From: Blastobasis lacticolella
Lineage: Eukaryota > Arthropoda > Insecta > Lepidoptera > Blastobasidae
Length of the DNA: 64,000 nt
Direction: 5' to 3'
Assembly (NCBI GenBank): GCA_905147135.1
Contig: LR990045.1
Span: 12,252,173 to 12,316,172, forward strand
Shown here: positions 20,861 to 32,140 of the stretch, in pieces
How the letters are laid out: each line of letters begins with the position of its first letter
How positions within the stretch are numbered: position 1 is the first letter of the stretch
Notes under the pieces: model-generated
Database searches by the model: none
Told to the model about the DNA's origin: nothing
Seen by the model: only the letters and a program-made list of their open reading frames with translations
Position numbers and translations under genes: made by a program

Positions 20861-22735
20861 TAAATACTTTAAATACATACTTATTATACATAAAAATCTA
20901 AGCGTACATATATACATAGGGACAGGCGGAGGGAAGCGACTTTGTTTTATACTATATCGATAATATAAAGATGAACTGATTTATACAGGTACAAATTTCA
21001 TTTGCCAATATGAACTCGATATCGCTTCGTATCGTCCTATAAATATATTAGATAGCAAGTTATGTATGTATCTAAGAGCCTTTATTATCGCTTGGAAATT
21101 CTATGCTACCCAAGAATGTGGGAGGAAATCGAATTGCCAGCTCTATTGTCGACTTTTGTACAATATCTTTTAGGAATAATTTTCGGAATATGTTAGGTAA
21201 TGTGTCCCATTCTGAGACATACTGTTATATTTGTAGAGGGGTTCCATATGAAATAAAAATCATCTGAGGAAATTTTTTTATAGTGTGGTTTGAAACCACA
21301 TGAAAGAAGAATGATTTGGTCTTATTGTATCATAAAAATATGACAATTTTAGTCAGGTGCAAGCATAAATTAATTTCTCTTCTGGCCTGTAAAGGGCAAG
21401 TTGTTAAGAACTTATTTTTTCTTTCTTTCTTATTGTTACCCGGTAGTTTATTCTCTTTGTTAAGTTCCAGTTACGTGGTATTCGAATTCTATAAATTTTT
21501 GTCCGCGGTCATGACCCAAAGGTGTAATAAACTGACATCATGAACATTTGTATGTAATTCAATATAAAGAGTTTATGTACCCTTTGTATTTGTAATCTCT
21601 GATTGCTAAAATTAATTTATCAGAACTTAAGTTCAGTTCCGATTTTAAAATATATCGAGATTAGCGCATTTAAACAAACAAAAACAAAATGCTAATTGTA
21701 TTGGCAAGTCTACTTCCTAAGCCACGGTTCAATCAGAGTTTTAATTATTGTACGAAAGGTTTTCTCCTCTCAGAGGCGGAAATAGAAACACCTTAAGGTC
21801 CTAAACGAAGGCAATCACAGCCCGGGTCTTTACGCGCCATAAAAACTAAGGGACGGTGTGCCGTATAACTGTATACGGACCTTATTCACTAAAGTTAGGT
21901 ACCCAACCCACTTTAAGCATTTGATACTTTTTGAGTTCAATCTTAGTATATATATCCTTTTTACAAGCTATTTGTTGATTCTTAAATATAGTTAGGACAG
22001 AAAACAGCAGATACCGTATCAGTTTTTGGGTACTAAATAGTCTATTTTACCTTCACCTTTTTCCTTGTGTACGTAACACTTGCAACGTACCTATCTAAGT
22101 ATTCCCATTCCAACGATTTCAGCATCCAACGAGATTCCAGGAGGATTCATTAAATTTCTATTGTACGAATCGAGCGCCGGGAATTTATCACAACGGGATC
22201 GGGCCTGCCGCAGTTGACTGATCTCATTCGGCATAAGGATTTGTACTTAATTTGGCCGGGATAGTCTCGAGCCTCGCCCCCAGTAATCTGAATCTTGAAT
22301 CATAAAGGACACTTAATAGGATAGACGGGCCCTCTAAAAAGCCATTATGTTGTGAAGAAAAGGAATTGCATCAAGAAAGAAATGGGACTGTATCTCTTAA
22401 TATTTTATTGTTTGTCGTAAAAGTTCGTTGCCTTGCCTGTGTCGGCGCGTTGATCTTCGCATTCGTTCTTATGACACAATTGAAAGAATTCGACAATGGA
22501 ATATTTGTTCATTCATTCTATGTAAAGACCAAAATGTATCCAAAAACGTAGAAATTGATATGCGACCCAATTGTATACAAATGGACCACTACGATTGAAA
22601 GAAATAATTTAAACAAAATCCATGGGGTATGGAGGCATTAAACGCATTTTAAATAAAGTTTAAAATTGACTCAGGCTATTTAAACTCTATCGTCAAAATC
22701 AGTAATCTATTGGCATACCTATACATATAAGTATG
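20861..22735. other. Intergenic DNA, no gene recognised
   Basis: AT-rich. I found only short open frames without motif support. A fragment near 20,930-20,960 (GGGACAGGCGGAGGGAAGCG) belongs to the repeat at 25.07 kb. Confidence 0.4.
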
Positions 22736-22739
22736 TATT

Positions 22740-23070
22740 TAAAAAGTATATAAGTAGTTTATCAGTTATCGTTGACACCCATAACACAAGCTTTGCTTAC
22801 TTTGGGGCTGAATTTGTCCACGATTATTTATTTATTATTTATACCTACAATTTATTCGTATTGTGAACGGCCAAAATGGTATTTGGGTATGACTGACGTT
22901 TCTTGAACCCCAAGGAGAAAAGAGGGGTGTTATAAGTTTGAAGTGTGTATCTGAGGCTTTGTGTATCTGTCTGTGGCATCGTAGCTTACGGACGGATATA
23001 CCGATTTAAACCGAGATGGATCTTAGCTTTGTTTCATTAAAATCGGTCCAGTAGTTTAGAAAACATTTGA
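22740..23070 (+). repeat. Dispersed lepidopteran repeat
   Basis: AGTAGTTTATCAGTTATCGT...CACAAGCTTTGCTTACTTTG is followed by GGGGTGTTATAAGTTTGAAG...GTCTGTGGCATCGTAGCTTA...AAATCGGTCCAGTAGTTTAG. Both blocks are stereotyped segments of common moth interspersed repeats. There is no coding capacity. Confidence 0.5.
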
Positions 23071-24920
23071 GAATTTGCAAACATAAATTGGTCAATTGGT
23101 CAGGGGTTATACGACTTTTTCTGTCGGTTAGGTTATTTTATGCAATATATTACGTGACTGAGCAATACTAACTACACTTTTAGTATTAGGTAGGGCGGTG
23201 GATAAAAAGAGTAATCAAGGAACCACCTGCATCTAAGACCGTGCCGCCAAAACAAGTTACTGCAGTCTTTATGATCGGAGTCATCCAGAAAGCCGCAACT
23301 CGTTGTAAAGACAAAGTATCTCGTCCGTAGTCGTTACGGCGGGTAATAACAATGATCGTGTTGCGAGTTAATCTCGCGCAATGGCAAGGCATCAAACGAA
23401 GCCGCCCTCCAAATTGTGATGCCGTTAAAGAAATCGCTCCCAAAATCGCTAACAATCCAGCTTAGTTGCCTCGAACCACCGCCGTGGCTGATCCCCGTAA
23501 TCATGTAATAAATCGTGTTTGCAGCTGTGACTACTGGTGAGAACCTACCTAGAAGTTTCCACTAGGGATAGGATCCAGTCGTCTCACAAAATAAGAATTT
23601 TTGTAGAGTTTCATGATAGCAGTCCGTGGCATATTGCACGTCGGGAAATTGAAATTATTATGTTTCGTACCCTCACTTTTAGGTCCTCTTATTAAATTGC
23701 AAGCTTAGATTGCAGCTTTGAAGACAATGTTAGGAAGTCGTGTCAAAACTGAGTATCTGCTTTAGTATCTGTTTGCGTTGCCACTGTAGGTCCTGGCTAA
23801 ACAGTTACAGCGTTGGGAATGATTGGCTTTACACAGTCCATATCATCAGCCAATTGCAGTAAACTGTACCGGTGGACTAGCTCCCATCAATACGCGCCCC
23901 CTATCAGATTCCATGTTTGATTGCTCTGTTTAACCACAAGACGGCCTGAATCACGTCCAACCGTGGTCTGCACTCGATACATTCACACAGTCAATTGAAA
24001 CAGTACATATAGGTAGGTATCGCAATCACTCAGTTAAACACAATAGCCATTTCATACGATTAAATGAAACTGTAATGTTTGCGGTCAATGGAAAATTATT
24101 AATTAATCTGCCGCCGTCACGTTCGTGGTTTGGTATGCAATCGATACACACTGACCTTCAAAAATAATGCTTGTTAGTCTACTGAAAAAGTACCGTTTAC
24201 CGTTTATTATTTTACAGGTTGTAGTACGGTTAAGCCTTCTAGAGGCCGCCTGAATGGGTACCTCCGTATTTTCTATTTTTACCGCCAAGCAGCAATGTTT
24301 AAACCTACGCACTCAATAATAGCTAGTGGGTCCGACTCGTAACCGGGAGATACCTAGCCCCGTGAAGGTATATTACATATAATCATATAAATCAACAGTT
24401 TCAACAATGTGCAAAAACAATTTTATTAAATTACGCTCACATCCCCAGTACCGCCATGTAACAATGATTGTTAATAAATAATATTTTAGGCTCTGCCTGG
24501 AATTGTCGAGCACGGCCCGGTCGTGGTTGGCGTGCGGTTGGCTGCGGCCATAAGACGGTCAGCGTGTCACTGTGTGTTTCCTTCCTAATTTTCTACCCCC
24601 CTCCTTTTTGACGATTAAAAGAGATATTTAATGTCCTAATCAATAAATAATTTTTGAATTTTAGCTTATTCTCATCTGTTAACGGTTCACCACACTCCAC
24701 CATCACCACTAGCGCCATCAATAGCGCCCCCACAACACCACCACCTCTTCACTATCACTGATAACCGCTAATAGACCCTGTGGAAGTATTTATCATCTTA
24801 AAATTTCAATTCCCTAAATGATCAAGAGATAGCAGTCATCCTAGCTTCATCAATACAGTTGAACAGTTTAGGAAGTATGTATTGTACTAAATATATACAA
24901 TCTTGAACCAATTAACTAGT
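23071..24920. other. Intergenic DNA, no gene recognised
   Basis: Mixed AT-rich sequence. A possible SINE-head scrap (GTTTAACCACAAGACGGCC) lies at 23,928-23,946. Nothing else could be assigned. Confidence 0.4.
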
Positions 24921-24921
24921 G

Positions 24922-25125
24922 GACCCGGCGCGACTTCGTTCGCGTACACCTTCATTACCCCTCCCTACCCATTTTTCTTGCTTATGAACCTTCCTCTTGA
25001 ACCACTCTATTGTTGAAAACTACACTAAAATCCGTTGCGTAGTTTCAAAGAGCGTACATAGATACATTGGGGCAGACGTCGGGATGCGACTTTGTTTCAT
25101 ACTATGTATAGAATATAGAAAAGAT
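24922..25125 (+). repeat. Dispersed repeat with 'cttcgttcgcgt' head
   Basis: GACCCGGCGCGACTTCGTTC, then CCGTTGCGTAGTTTCAAAGA and GCGACTTTGTTTCATACTAT, is the same family as 20.61-20.76 and 20.93-20.96 kb. Confidence 0.55.
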
Positions 25126-25452
25126 AATAACAGCACGCAAAGACTATGGTTTAAAATGTCAGTGAAATCCATTAGCCTCTAAGCTGAGCCTTAGTTAGAG
25201 CGATGGTTCAACGTGAATCGTAAGTTATTTGTCAGGATAACCGACGAACGCTGCACGTTCAAGGCCGTCTTAGACGAGGGATTGGAGTACAAAAAATACC
25301 CAAAATTGGTAGTTATATCTGCCGAGAAATTAATAGTAGATTATACACCATGGGAAGAACGTAGTGTCTTGCGTTACGGGAGGCTTATTGGATCTTGATC
25401 ATAGCGATGGACTTAATACTTTATTCATGAGCAAAGCGAGGAACTCCTTCAA

Positions 25453-25712
25453 CCCCATGATCCAGGATTTGGCTGATCATATAATTATAGTGGAGCGGCT
25501 GCTATATGACCTTCTTGACCCTGCTACCGGGGGAACCTGGCCAGACTAGATCATGGTTACACATTCATTCGTCTAAATTTGCTAAATATGCACCATTAAT
25601 GCATCGGTTGGCATTCAACTACTGTACATCAAACAGGAAATGGCCGCAGTGAGATTTGAACCCGGTACGTCTCGCTTACGAGTCGGATAGCTTAACCACA
25701 CGGCCACCGGCT
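25453..25712 (-). mobile_element. tRNA-derived SINE
   Basis: On the minus strand the head reads GTGGCCGTGTGGTTAAGCTA (A-box-like), then a variable arm and GGGTTCAAATC (B-box-like), followed by the body (ACTGTACATC...CCATGATCTAGTCTGGCCAG...CCAAATCCTGGATCATGG). It is nearly full length. It is diverged from the 31.8-kb copy, so it is old. Confidence 0.7.
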
Positions 25713-27234
25713 ATCTGTGAGACAATAGTGTAAGGTGTCTATGTATGAAAGATGGTTAAAATACCAAAATAACTAATAGTACGGAATAAATCATTGTTTA
25801 GTATTGATAAAACGGAGTTTTACTACAATAGATAATTTACTTTCCCTTAATTATTCCCCCCCCCCCCCATATCCATGACCATGACCCCCTATAACCATGT
25901 TCTATGAATATCTGTTTGCAGTCTGCGGTGCTACGAGTATTACGAGTATAAGCCCGGGAAGAGAATTGCGAGTGATTTGTCAGGAAAACCGTTAAACAGT
26001 GCACGTTTAAGCACAGTATTAGGCATGCGAAGCGCGTCCCGTGCTCTGTGCAGCGTTTTGCCTCTATAGGCGTTCCACAAATCGATAAGCGTGATTTAGA
26101 AGCAAATCTGTTGTTCAGCCGACTTCTACGTTAATTCGGGCTGATATTTAGCGTTAAGGAATTTCGTTTTGATTACTTCCGTGTAAGTAATGTTACTCAT
26201 AATAGTAATCTTCCCCTGAATAAACTACTGAATGTGAGGAACTAAGGGAAGAAGGGAGGGGAAAGGAGACTACTGCAGGGCTAGAACTACTCTAGGAACA
26301 GGGTCCCGTCGAAAAGCCTGTGAACGTCCTTACACGCTTGGAAAGAGCTCGGCTGGCTGCTGTAGCCGGTCCTCACCAAACCGTGTTTGCGTCAAAAAAC
26401 GGAAAATGAGAGCCCATAATCTACTAATACCTACACTTAAAGTATTGTAGTTAAAAAAGATCTATGATTTGCGTGAACAATCGATGAGTCAAACCAAAAA
26501 TCATGGGAAAACGAATATGTAGCTAAATAATAGCAAAGTATAATAGTCGATTGACTCCAAATGAATAATGTATTCGAATATAGCGTACGTACCTGATGCA
26601 CTACTTGGCCACAATCTTTCCTTTACCTACCTACATTGAGGGGAATTCTTTATAAATGCAGCACAAAATTAGACTATCTCACAAATATGTGTAATTCACA
26701 TCTGTAGGTATATATAATGTAAATGTGTTTTTGTAGGTACTCCCTTCTCGACTTTGGGACTATCATGTATTCCGTATATCTGAAATAAACATCCGAATAA
26801 AAAGCCCCATACAATCCACGTTAAAGCACGTTATTTTCAGAGGTTATCTGTTAAACCACAGAAAACCTCTGAAAACACTGCCAAACTATAATACCATGAT
26901 CTGTATCGTACATAATGCATTAGATATTAAACACCGCGGTTCCTCTCATAACCCCCTAGACACGGTAAGCTTAACGCGCGTAATTGTGTGATGAATAATT
27001 AAAGGAATACGCGGTGGGATACCTCTTTGTAGGCGTTTAGCGGAGATTAAAGGGTATAGACAGCGGTATTTAGAGGCGTAAATGAAAATTTCCGCCCGCT
27101 ATATTGATGGTACAGGGTATATCGAGCTTATTAACAATATTAGCAATAGATTTCGGTATTGTTTGTGAAGGATTAGGGCGTTAGATTGAGGGTAATGTAC
27201 CATGTCAGCGCAGTAGCAACCTGAAGTTATATCA
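25713..27234. other. Intergenic DNA, no gene recognised
   Basis: It includes a poly(C) run at 25,858-25,869. There are no coding motifs. Confidence 0.4.
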
Positions 27235-27625
27235 CTTTGGCTCCCTGTGTGTGTTCTATCGGCTGTACAATGGGGAGTGTTCCGAGGAACTTTTCGATGT
27301 GGTGCCCACAGCACAATTCCGCCATCGCACCACCCGCCGTGGGCTGGGTACTCATCCTCACTACGTAGATCCTCTGTTGGTCACGACGCGAAGGTTCGAA
27401 AGAACGTTTCTCGCTCGTACGATTCGGATGTGGAATGAGCTCCCAGCCACAGTGTTTCCTTTAGACTATGACATGGGATCGTTCAAGAGGTATATTAGAG
27501 GTCTTTTCAGAGGCGGGCAACGCATTAGTGACTCCCCTGGTGTTGCTGATGTCCATAGGCGGCGGTGACCACTTTCCATCAGGTGGCCCGCTTGCCTGTT
27601 TGTCTGCCGTATAACATAAAATGCC
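27235..27625 (+). pseudogene. 5'-truncated CR1/Jockey-like LINE, C-terminal coding end and tail
   Basis: The sequence reads FGSLCVFYRLYNGECSEELF, then DVVPTAQFRHRTTRRGLGTH, FLARTIRMWNELPATVFPLD and RYIRGLFRGGQR. It ends with the GTGGCCCGCTTGCCTGTTTG tail. It is nearly the same as the last 105 codons of the ORF at 45,661-47,328, so both belong to one family. The truncation point is at about 27,235. Confidence 0.85.
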
Positions 27626-27649
27626 GTATAACATTCGTTTTATTTTCGG

Positions 27650-28280
27650 GCTTCGGAAATATGATCGCATCTCTGAGTAACGAGTGAGGTTGTCTTGGTT
27701 GACTGTTCGGGAGAGAAGGAGATCGCGTGTCCTTTCTACACTTTTCTCAATTCTGGACAATCCTCTTTCGCCGGGTTATCTCAAGTACAATTTCCAGCTA
27801 TTGTGTTCGACGCATGACCGTGATCTCCGCTCCTCCGATACGTTATGTCTTGACATTCTCCCTCATCGGACCAACTTCTTCAGCCATTTATTGGAATGAC
27901 ATACCTGAGGACGTACGAAAGGCGCAAAATCGATTAATGTTTAAAAAACTGCTGAAAGATTTTATTCTGAGTAAGAGGTCGTAGGCAATGAGTGATGAGC
28001 TTGGCGTAGTCATTATCACATTTTGTATCTTGTGAATGTATATATAATAGGTATATGTTTATTGTATTTTTTTATAGTAATTGTATTTATAGTATTCAAT
28101 TTAATTTAATCTTTTTTTTTTTTCACTTATGTCAATGTTGTCCTGTTAGCACCTACTTAATCACTCTCTGCATGGTCTGCTGGTTGACTGTTAGACAAAG
28201 CCTTAATGGCTTTAAGTCCGCCAATTGCTGTAATTTGTGCAATAAAGTTTTTAAATAAATAAATAAAAAATATATATATA
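27650..28280 (+). pseudogene. Second LINE 3' end, immediately downstream
   Basis: In two frames, SRVLSTLFSILDNPLSPGYL, HDRDLRSSDTLCLDILPHRT, then IYWNDIPEDVRKAQNRLMFK and KLLKDFILSKRS form the C-terminus of a different LINE RT ('WN.LP..VR.A.....FK..L...LL'). The 3' end is AATAAAGTTTTTAAATAAAT with an AT-repeat tail. It is frameshifted and 5'-truncated. Confidence 0.7.
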
Positions 28281-28369
28281 TATCAGACCGGACCAACTCT
28301 CATTGTCCAACAACGACTCCTCCTTCGAATTCAGTATTTTGTCACGGAGCTTATTTTTCCTCATTTTTG

Positions 28370-28445
28370 AACTGCTCGCTTTTGGTGATGCTGATTTCAA
28401 TATTGAAAACTGTTCGAGGCGAGCGGTTCAAAAATTAAACCTGTG
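28370..28445 (+). repeat. 'gctcgc...gcgagcggttcaa' inverted-repeat scrap
   Basis: GAACTGCTCGCTTTTGG and GAGGCGAGCGGTTCAAAAAT form an inverted pair. The piece resembles 58,720-58,830 inside the DNA element at 57.9-61.2 kb. Confidence 0.45.
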
Positions 28446-28529
28446 CGTGACGCCTCGAGTAAAGTTTTTATATGATACTTTCCCACACCTACCCTGCTCT
28501 TGCGGGCGTACCTGCTCACTATACTATTC

Positions 28530-29140
28530 AGCAGGATCGTATTGACGGGGATCGAATTACGCCTGTCTACAAAGTCTGCACAAGTGCAGCAACTATAGAG
28601 GTATCAAACTTATAAACCTTACAATGAAGCTATTTCAAATGCTCCCGGTTGGAATGATAATACAGCTTCAGGCCGGACAGCACCTTGGACCCAATTTTCG
28701 CCCTAAGATTGTCCAGGAGGCCTACTGCAGAGGGCTTTTGACAGTATTCCTTGAGAGGTAATCTGGGCGCTAGGGTCCAAATATGTACCCGAAGCGTACT
28801 TTAGACTTATAGTGTGCCGGCACTGGGACCATTGTCAAACTCGTCGTAAGCCATACTAATCCCTTCTCGATTACCGTGGGTGTTTACCAGGGTTCTGACC
28901 TAACCCCTTTCCTGTTCTGCATTGTGCTGAATTGTGCTGTGCCCTCTCAGCCGAAATTCCGGACGTGCCGCCATGGCTTATGAAATGCATGAAATGCGCT
29001 GATGACATCGCACTGGTTAGCAAGCGTTGGCAAGGTCTTGACACCAGGATAAACACGTTTAAGGGTGTGTTAGAAAAAGGGGGCTAAACGACGCCAAATA
29101 GTACATGGCTGGCTTACAGCACGATAGTTAAAATCATGCA
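28530..29140 (+). pseudogene. Degenerate LINE reverse transcriptase fragment
   Basis: Scattered frames recall CSNYRGIKLINLTMKLFQM, then VGVYQGSDLTPFLFCIVLN (motif B-like 'GVHQGSALSPFLFCIVMD'), KCADDIALVSK (motif C-like 'YADDIALVS') and LNDAK. Many indels are present and there is no continuous ORF. This block order fits RTE-related LINEs. Confidence 0.6.
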
Positions 29141-29955
29141 CATAGGGAACAAAGCAGCCAATAGAACATAATTATTACCTTTCCATACCCAGTCAAACAG
29201 GAGGTATACTGAGAATGAATTATCTAGTTCTCAATTTGATATTTCTACAAAAGTATGGCCTGCTGAACTCTCGCCGTACAAGTATTCTATTTTTCTATTA
29301 CATACCCAGGGGCAAAAACCAAATTGAATATTCCTGATGCGAACTTGTTTATATCTCCGCATATATTTGTAGTATGAGGCGGACTCGCATTCGAAGAGTT
29401 CCGTAATTTCGTAAAATATACATATTTTTTGTATAGAGGTCTCTTTGAAGTTAGTGTTTTGCGCAACGTCAAAGATTTTGTAAAATACCTACTTGTTATC
29501 TCCTTGGGTAACGTATTCTGTATATACGAAAAAAAAAATTCTGTCTTTCGGTCACTGCTCTGTTGCCTTGGTCTGATAAACAAATATTCTACCAGACACT
29601 ATACTTAGACACATATTCATAAGGCAACGATTTTAGTTCCTGAGACTCTCATACCATTTAAATTCTAAACCATAACATTGGTTCAAATAATTACAAAACT
29701 GACATAGACCATTACTTGGACGACGCGACGGAAGCTTGGTTAGGTATAGATTCCCTTTGTCATCCATTGTACGGAACACGTTTCACCTATGTAAATCGGT
29801 GCTCCGGGCCGAAGCATAATATCAAGTGGCAAAATGGATATATTCCAGTCCGCTTTGAATAGATTTATCTTAGCTTACAGAGAATACTGTGTGCTGATTT
29901 TCATGTTTCCAACACTGAGTTTACTTACACAGGAACTACTATCTATTCAAAGTAT
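29141..29955. other. Intergenic DNA, no gene recognised
   Basis: AT-rich, with only short frames without motifs. Confidence 0.4.
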
Positions 29956-29957
29956 AG

Positions 29958-30130
29958 TCAACACTAATTTTACAAAGAGGAAAGATTTGATTGTTGGTCG
30001 GTTTGTTTGTTTGTAATGGATAAACTCAAAAACTTACTAAACCGATTTTAAATATTATTTCACCTATAGATAGCTACATAAACAGCAAGCATCATAGGCT
30101 ACATTTTATATTCAAAAAATTTGAGATTCC
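29958..30130 (+). repeat. Lep1-like Helitron fragment (5' part)
   Basis: TTTTACAAAGAGGAAAGATT, TGTTTGTTTGTAATGGATAA and ACTCAAAAACTTACTAAACC match the start of the Lep1-like element at 50,848. The copy is truncated on the right. Confidence 0.6.
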
Positions 30131-30700
30131 ATGGAAAATTGCAATAATATACCCAAGGTATAATAGGACCACGCTAAGTCCGAATCGACTGACAGTGGTA
30201 GAAATTATAAAGTGTGGATATAGCAATATCGGTTGGATAATCTGTCCTTGTCAGTCATTGCCCATTATTATTTAGGTGATTCGCACACTGGAGCGCAGCA
30301 CCGTACGGTTATGCGTGACGTGCGTTAGTGCGTGACATAAAGTTATTTGAGCTGCCATTGGTTTCTATGGAAATCACGCATAGTCGAACACACTGAAAAC
30401 GCATCCAGGCGCGTTCGCAAAAGCAAAACAACTTTTACTTAAATTGTTTATATTAAGCTAAATAAATATTGGCTTGTTAATAGCCATAGAAGGTATATAA
30501 TATACCTATAACGACATTGTTATTAAAATTAGAAAATAATATAACCCTAGTATTTTTAAGTTTTTAATATTGTAGTGCCCGTCAAGGTCATAATTGTAAA
30601 AACTACTTTTATGAAGCAATAAATATTTGAGTATTGAGTACTATAATAAAATACATAAATCTTATAAAACTGTATCTATCTTGTGTTTATTGTTTCTTGT
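30131..30700. other. Intergenic DNA, no gene recognised
   Basis: No repeat or gene could be assigned. Confidence 0.4.
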
Positions 30701-30702
30701 GT

Positions 30703-30840
30703 TTTTGCTACCAGAGCAACGTGTCATCGAGGAGGGCAACGCATTGGCGATACTCTTGGTGTTGCTAATGTCTATAGGCAGTGGCGACCACTTTCCATCA
30801 GGTGGCCCGCTTGCATGTTTGCCTACCGTATGACATACAA
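30703..30840 (+). repeat. LINE 3' tail
   Basis: TGCTACCAGAGCAACGTGTC, GGCAACGCATTGGCGATACT and ACCACTTTCCATCAGGTGGC are the same tail as at 9,400-9,528, ending in an A-rich run. It is a very short truncated copy. Confidence 0.7.
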
Positions 30841-31814
30841 AAAAATAAAATCAAAAATAAACATTACCTCTTTCTATAGGTACTTTATGCCAAAAGTGCT
30901 GATAAAAAAGATATATAGAACTTGATAGAAATAACCCGATGAACAGATTTGGATATAATTTTACAAGAAGATAGATGGCTATATAGAGATGGACATAGGC
31001 TACTTGTTACGCTGGAAAAAGCTAAGTTGACTGTAAATACTTCACATTTTCACGTGTTTATTCCTGACTCTCACCTACTTCAACTTTTTGAAAACACAAC
31101 GATTTTAAATCCGTGTTTGAAATAAGTATCACATAATTCATTCTATGCATTCAACATAGAGTCTGTTGGAATGAACATAAAAATGGCAAAGGCAAAGCGT
31201 TAAAAGCAAACCTATTAATTCCAATACACGGCGCATGATGCTCTGCAGTGCAATAATCATCGGTCCAGTCTCTATTAATAGAGTTCTAGTTTGAATTATC
31301 TGGAAGTGCAGAGTCTCGTTAAAACTTTCATTTGCTTATAATAAATTCAAACTCTGCTTTGAACTTTGTTGACTAATAATACCAAGTCTCGGATCACGTT
31401 CGAGACGACCATGACATTGCATATTTGAAGAAGGCTGTGCAGTACTCATTTTTGTACACAACCCTAGTAGGTGAGTGCCTACTTGATAAAAAGCGGTACC
31501 TTTTATTATCGTCTGCTATTCATTACTATATATATATTTATTCGTTTAAGGGTTTGAGGGTTTGAGGACCGATGTCAAGCCTGATGAGTCCGCCTGTCCG
31601 CCGATGAGCACCACCGCCTTATTTATATCCAGTTTCAGTTAAAGGTAGGTAAACCAGCTGAATTGCAAGCGTGAGTAAGGTATATCAATTTAGTTTTCAC
31701 AGTGACAACGCATCTGTAGTTTTGCCTTATTGTTACCTACCTGTATGGTTGTAGTTACCGCTTTCCATCAGGTCTGCTCGTTTGCCACTAAGTAACATTA
31801 GAGACAAAGTAGAG
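30841..31814. other. Intergenic DNA
   Basis: Only a tail scrap (CGCTTTCCATCAGGTCTGCT, 31,758-31,777) is recognisable. There is no gene. Confidence 0.4.
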
Positions 31815-32140
31815 TCATCATGGCGCTAGTCCCGGTATCTCCCGGTTGTAATTTCGCGAACGAGGGCCTGGCCTCCGCCTTGACCCCGTGTGTAGCGACT
31901 GCCATCTAACCTCCGTGACCCTGATACCGGAGGAACCTGACCAGATTGGATCATGACTACACATTCAGTCGCCTGAATGTGCTTGTTTTATCACCACGTT
32001 TTCCGTAAGAGCATCGGTTAGCATTCAACTAATGTACATAACTCAGAAAAGAGTCTTTTTTACATAGTCGCAGTGGGATTCGAACCCGATACCTCTCGCT
32101 GACCGCCGAGTCGGATACCTTAACAACTCGGCCACAAGCT
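31815..32140 (-). mobile_element. Full-length tRNA-derived SINE
   Basis: On the minus strand the head (32140 to about 32070) reads TTGTGGCCGAGTTGTTAAGG (A box), a Ser/Leu-type variable arm, and GGGTTCGAATCCC (B box). The body follows to a 3' end of GCCATGATGAC type. This is the most complete of at least seven copies in the window and gives the reference layout for the others. It would be a pol III promoter-type SINE; activity is not implied. Confidence 0.8.

Noticed and set aside
23186..23455. 89-codon minus frame
   Set aside because: No recognisable domain, no splice context and no second copy; treated as chance.
32070..32140. A genuine tRNA gene
   Set aside because: A- and B-box-like sequences are present, but they continue into a SINE body repeated elsewhere and the cloverleaf is imperfect.
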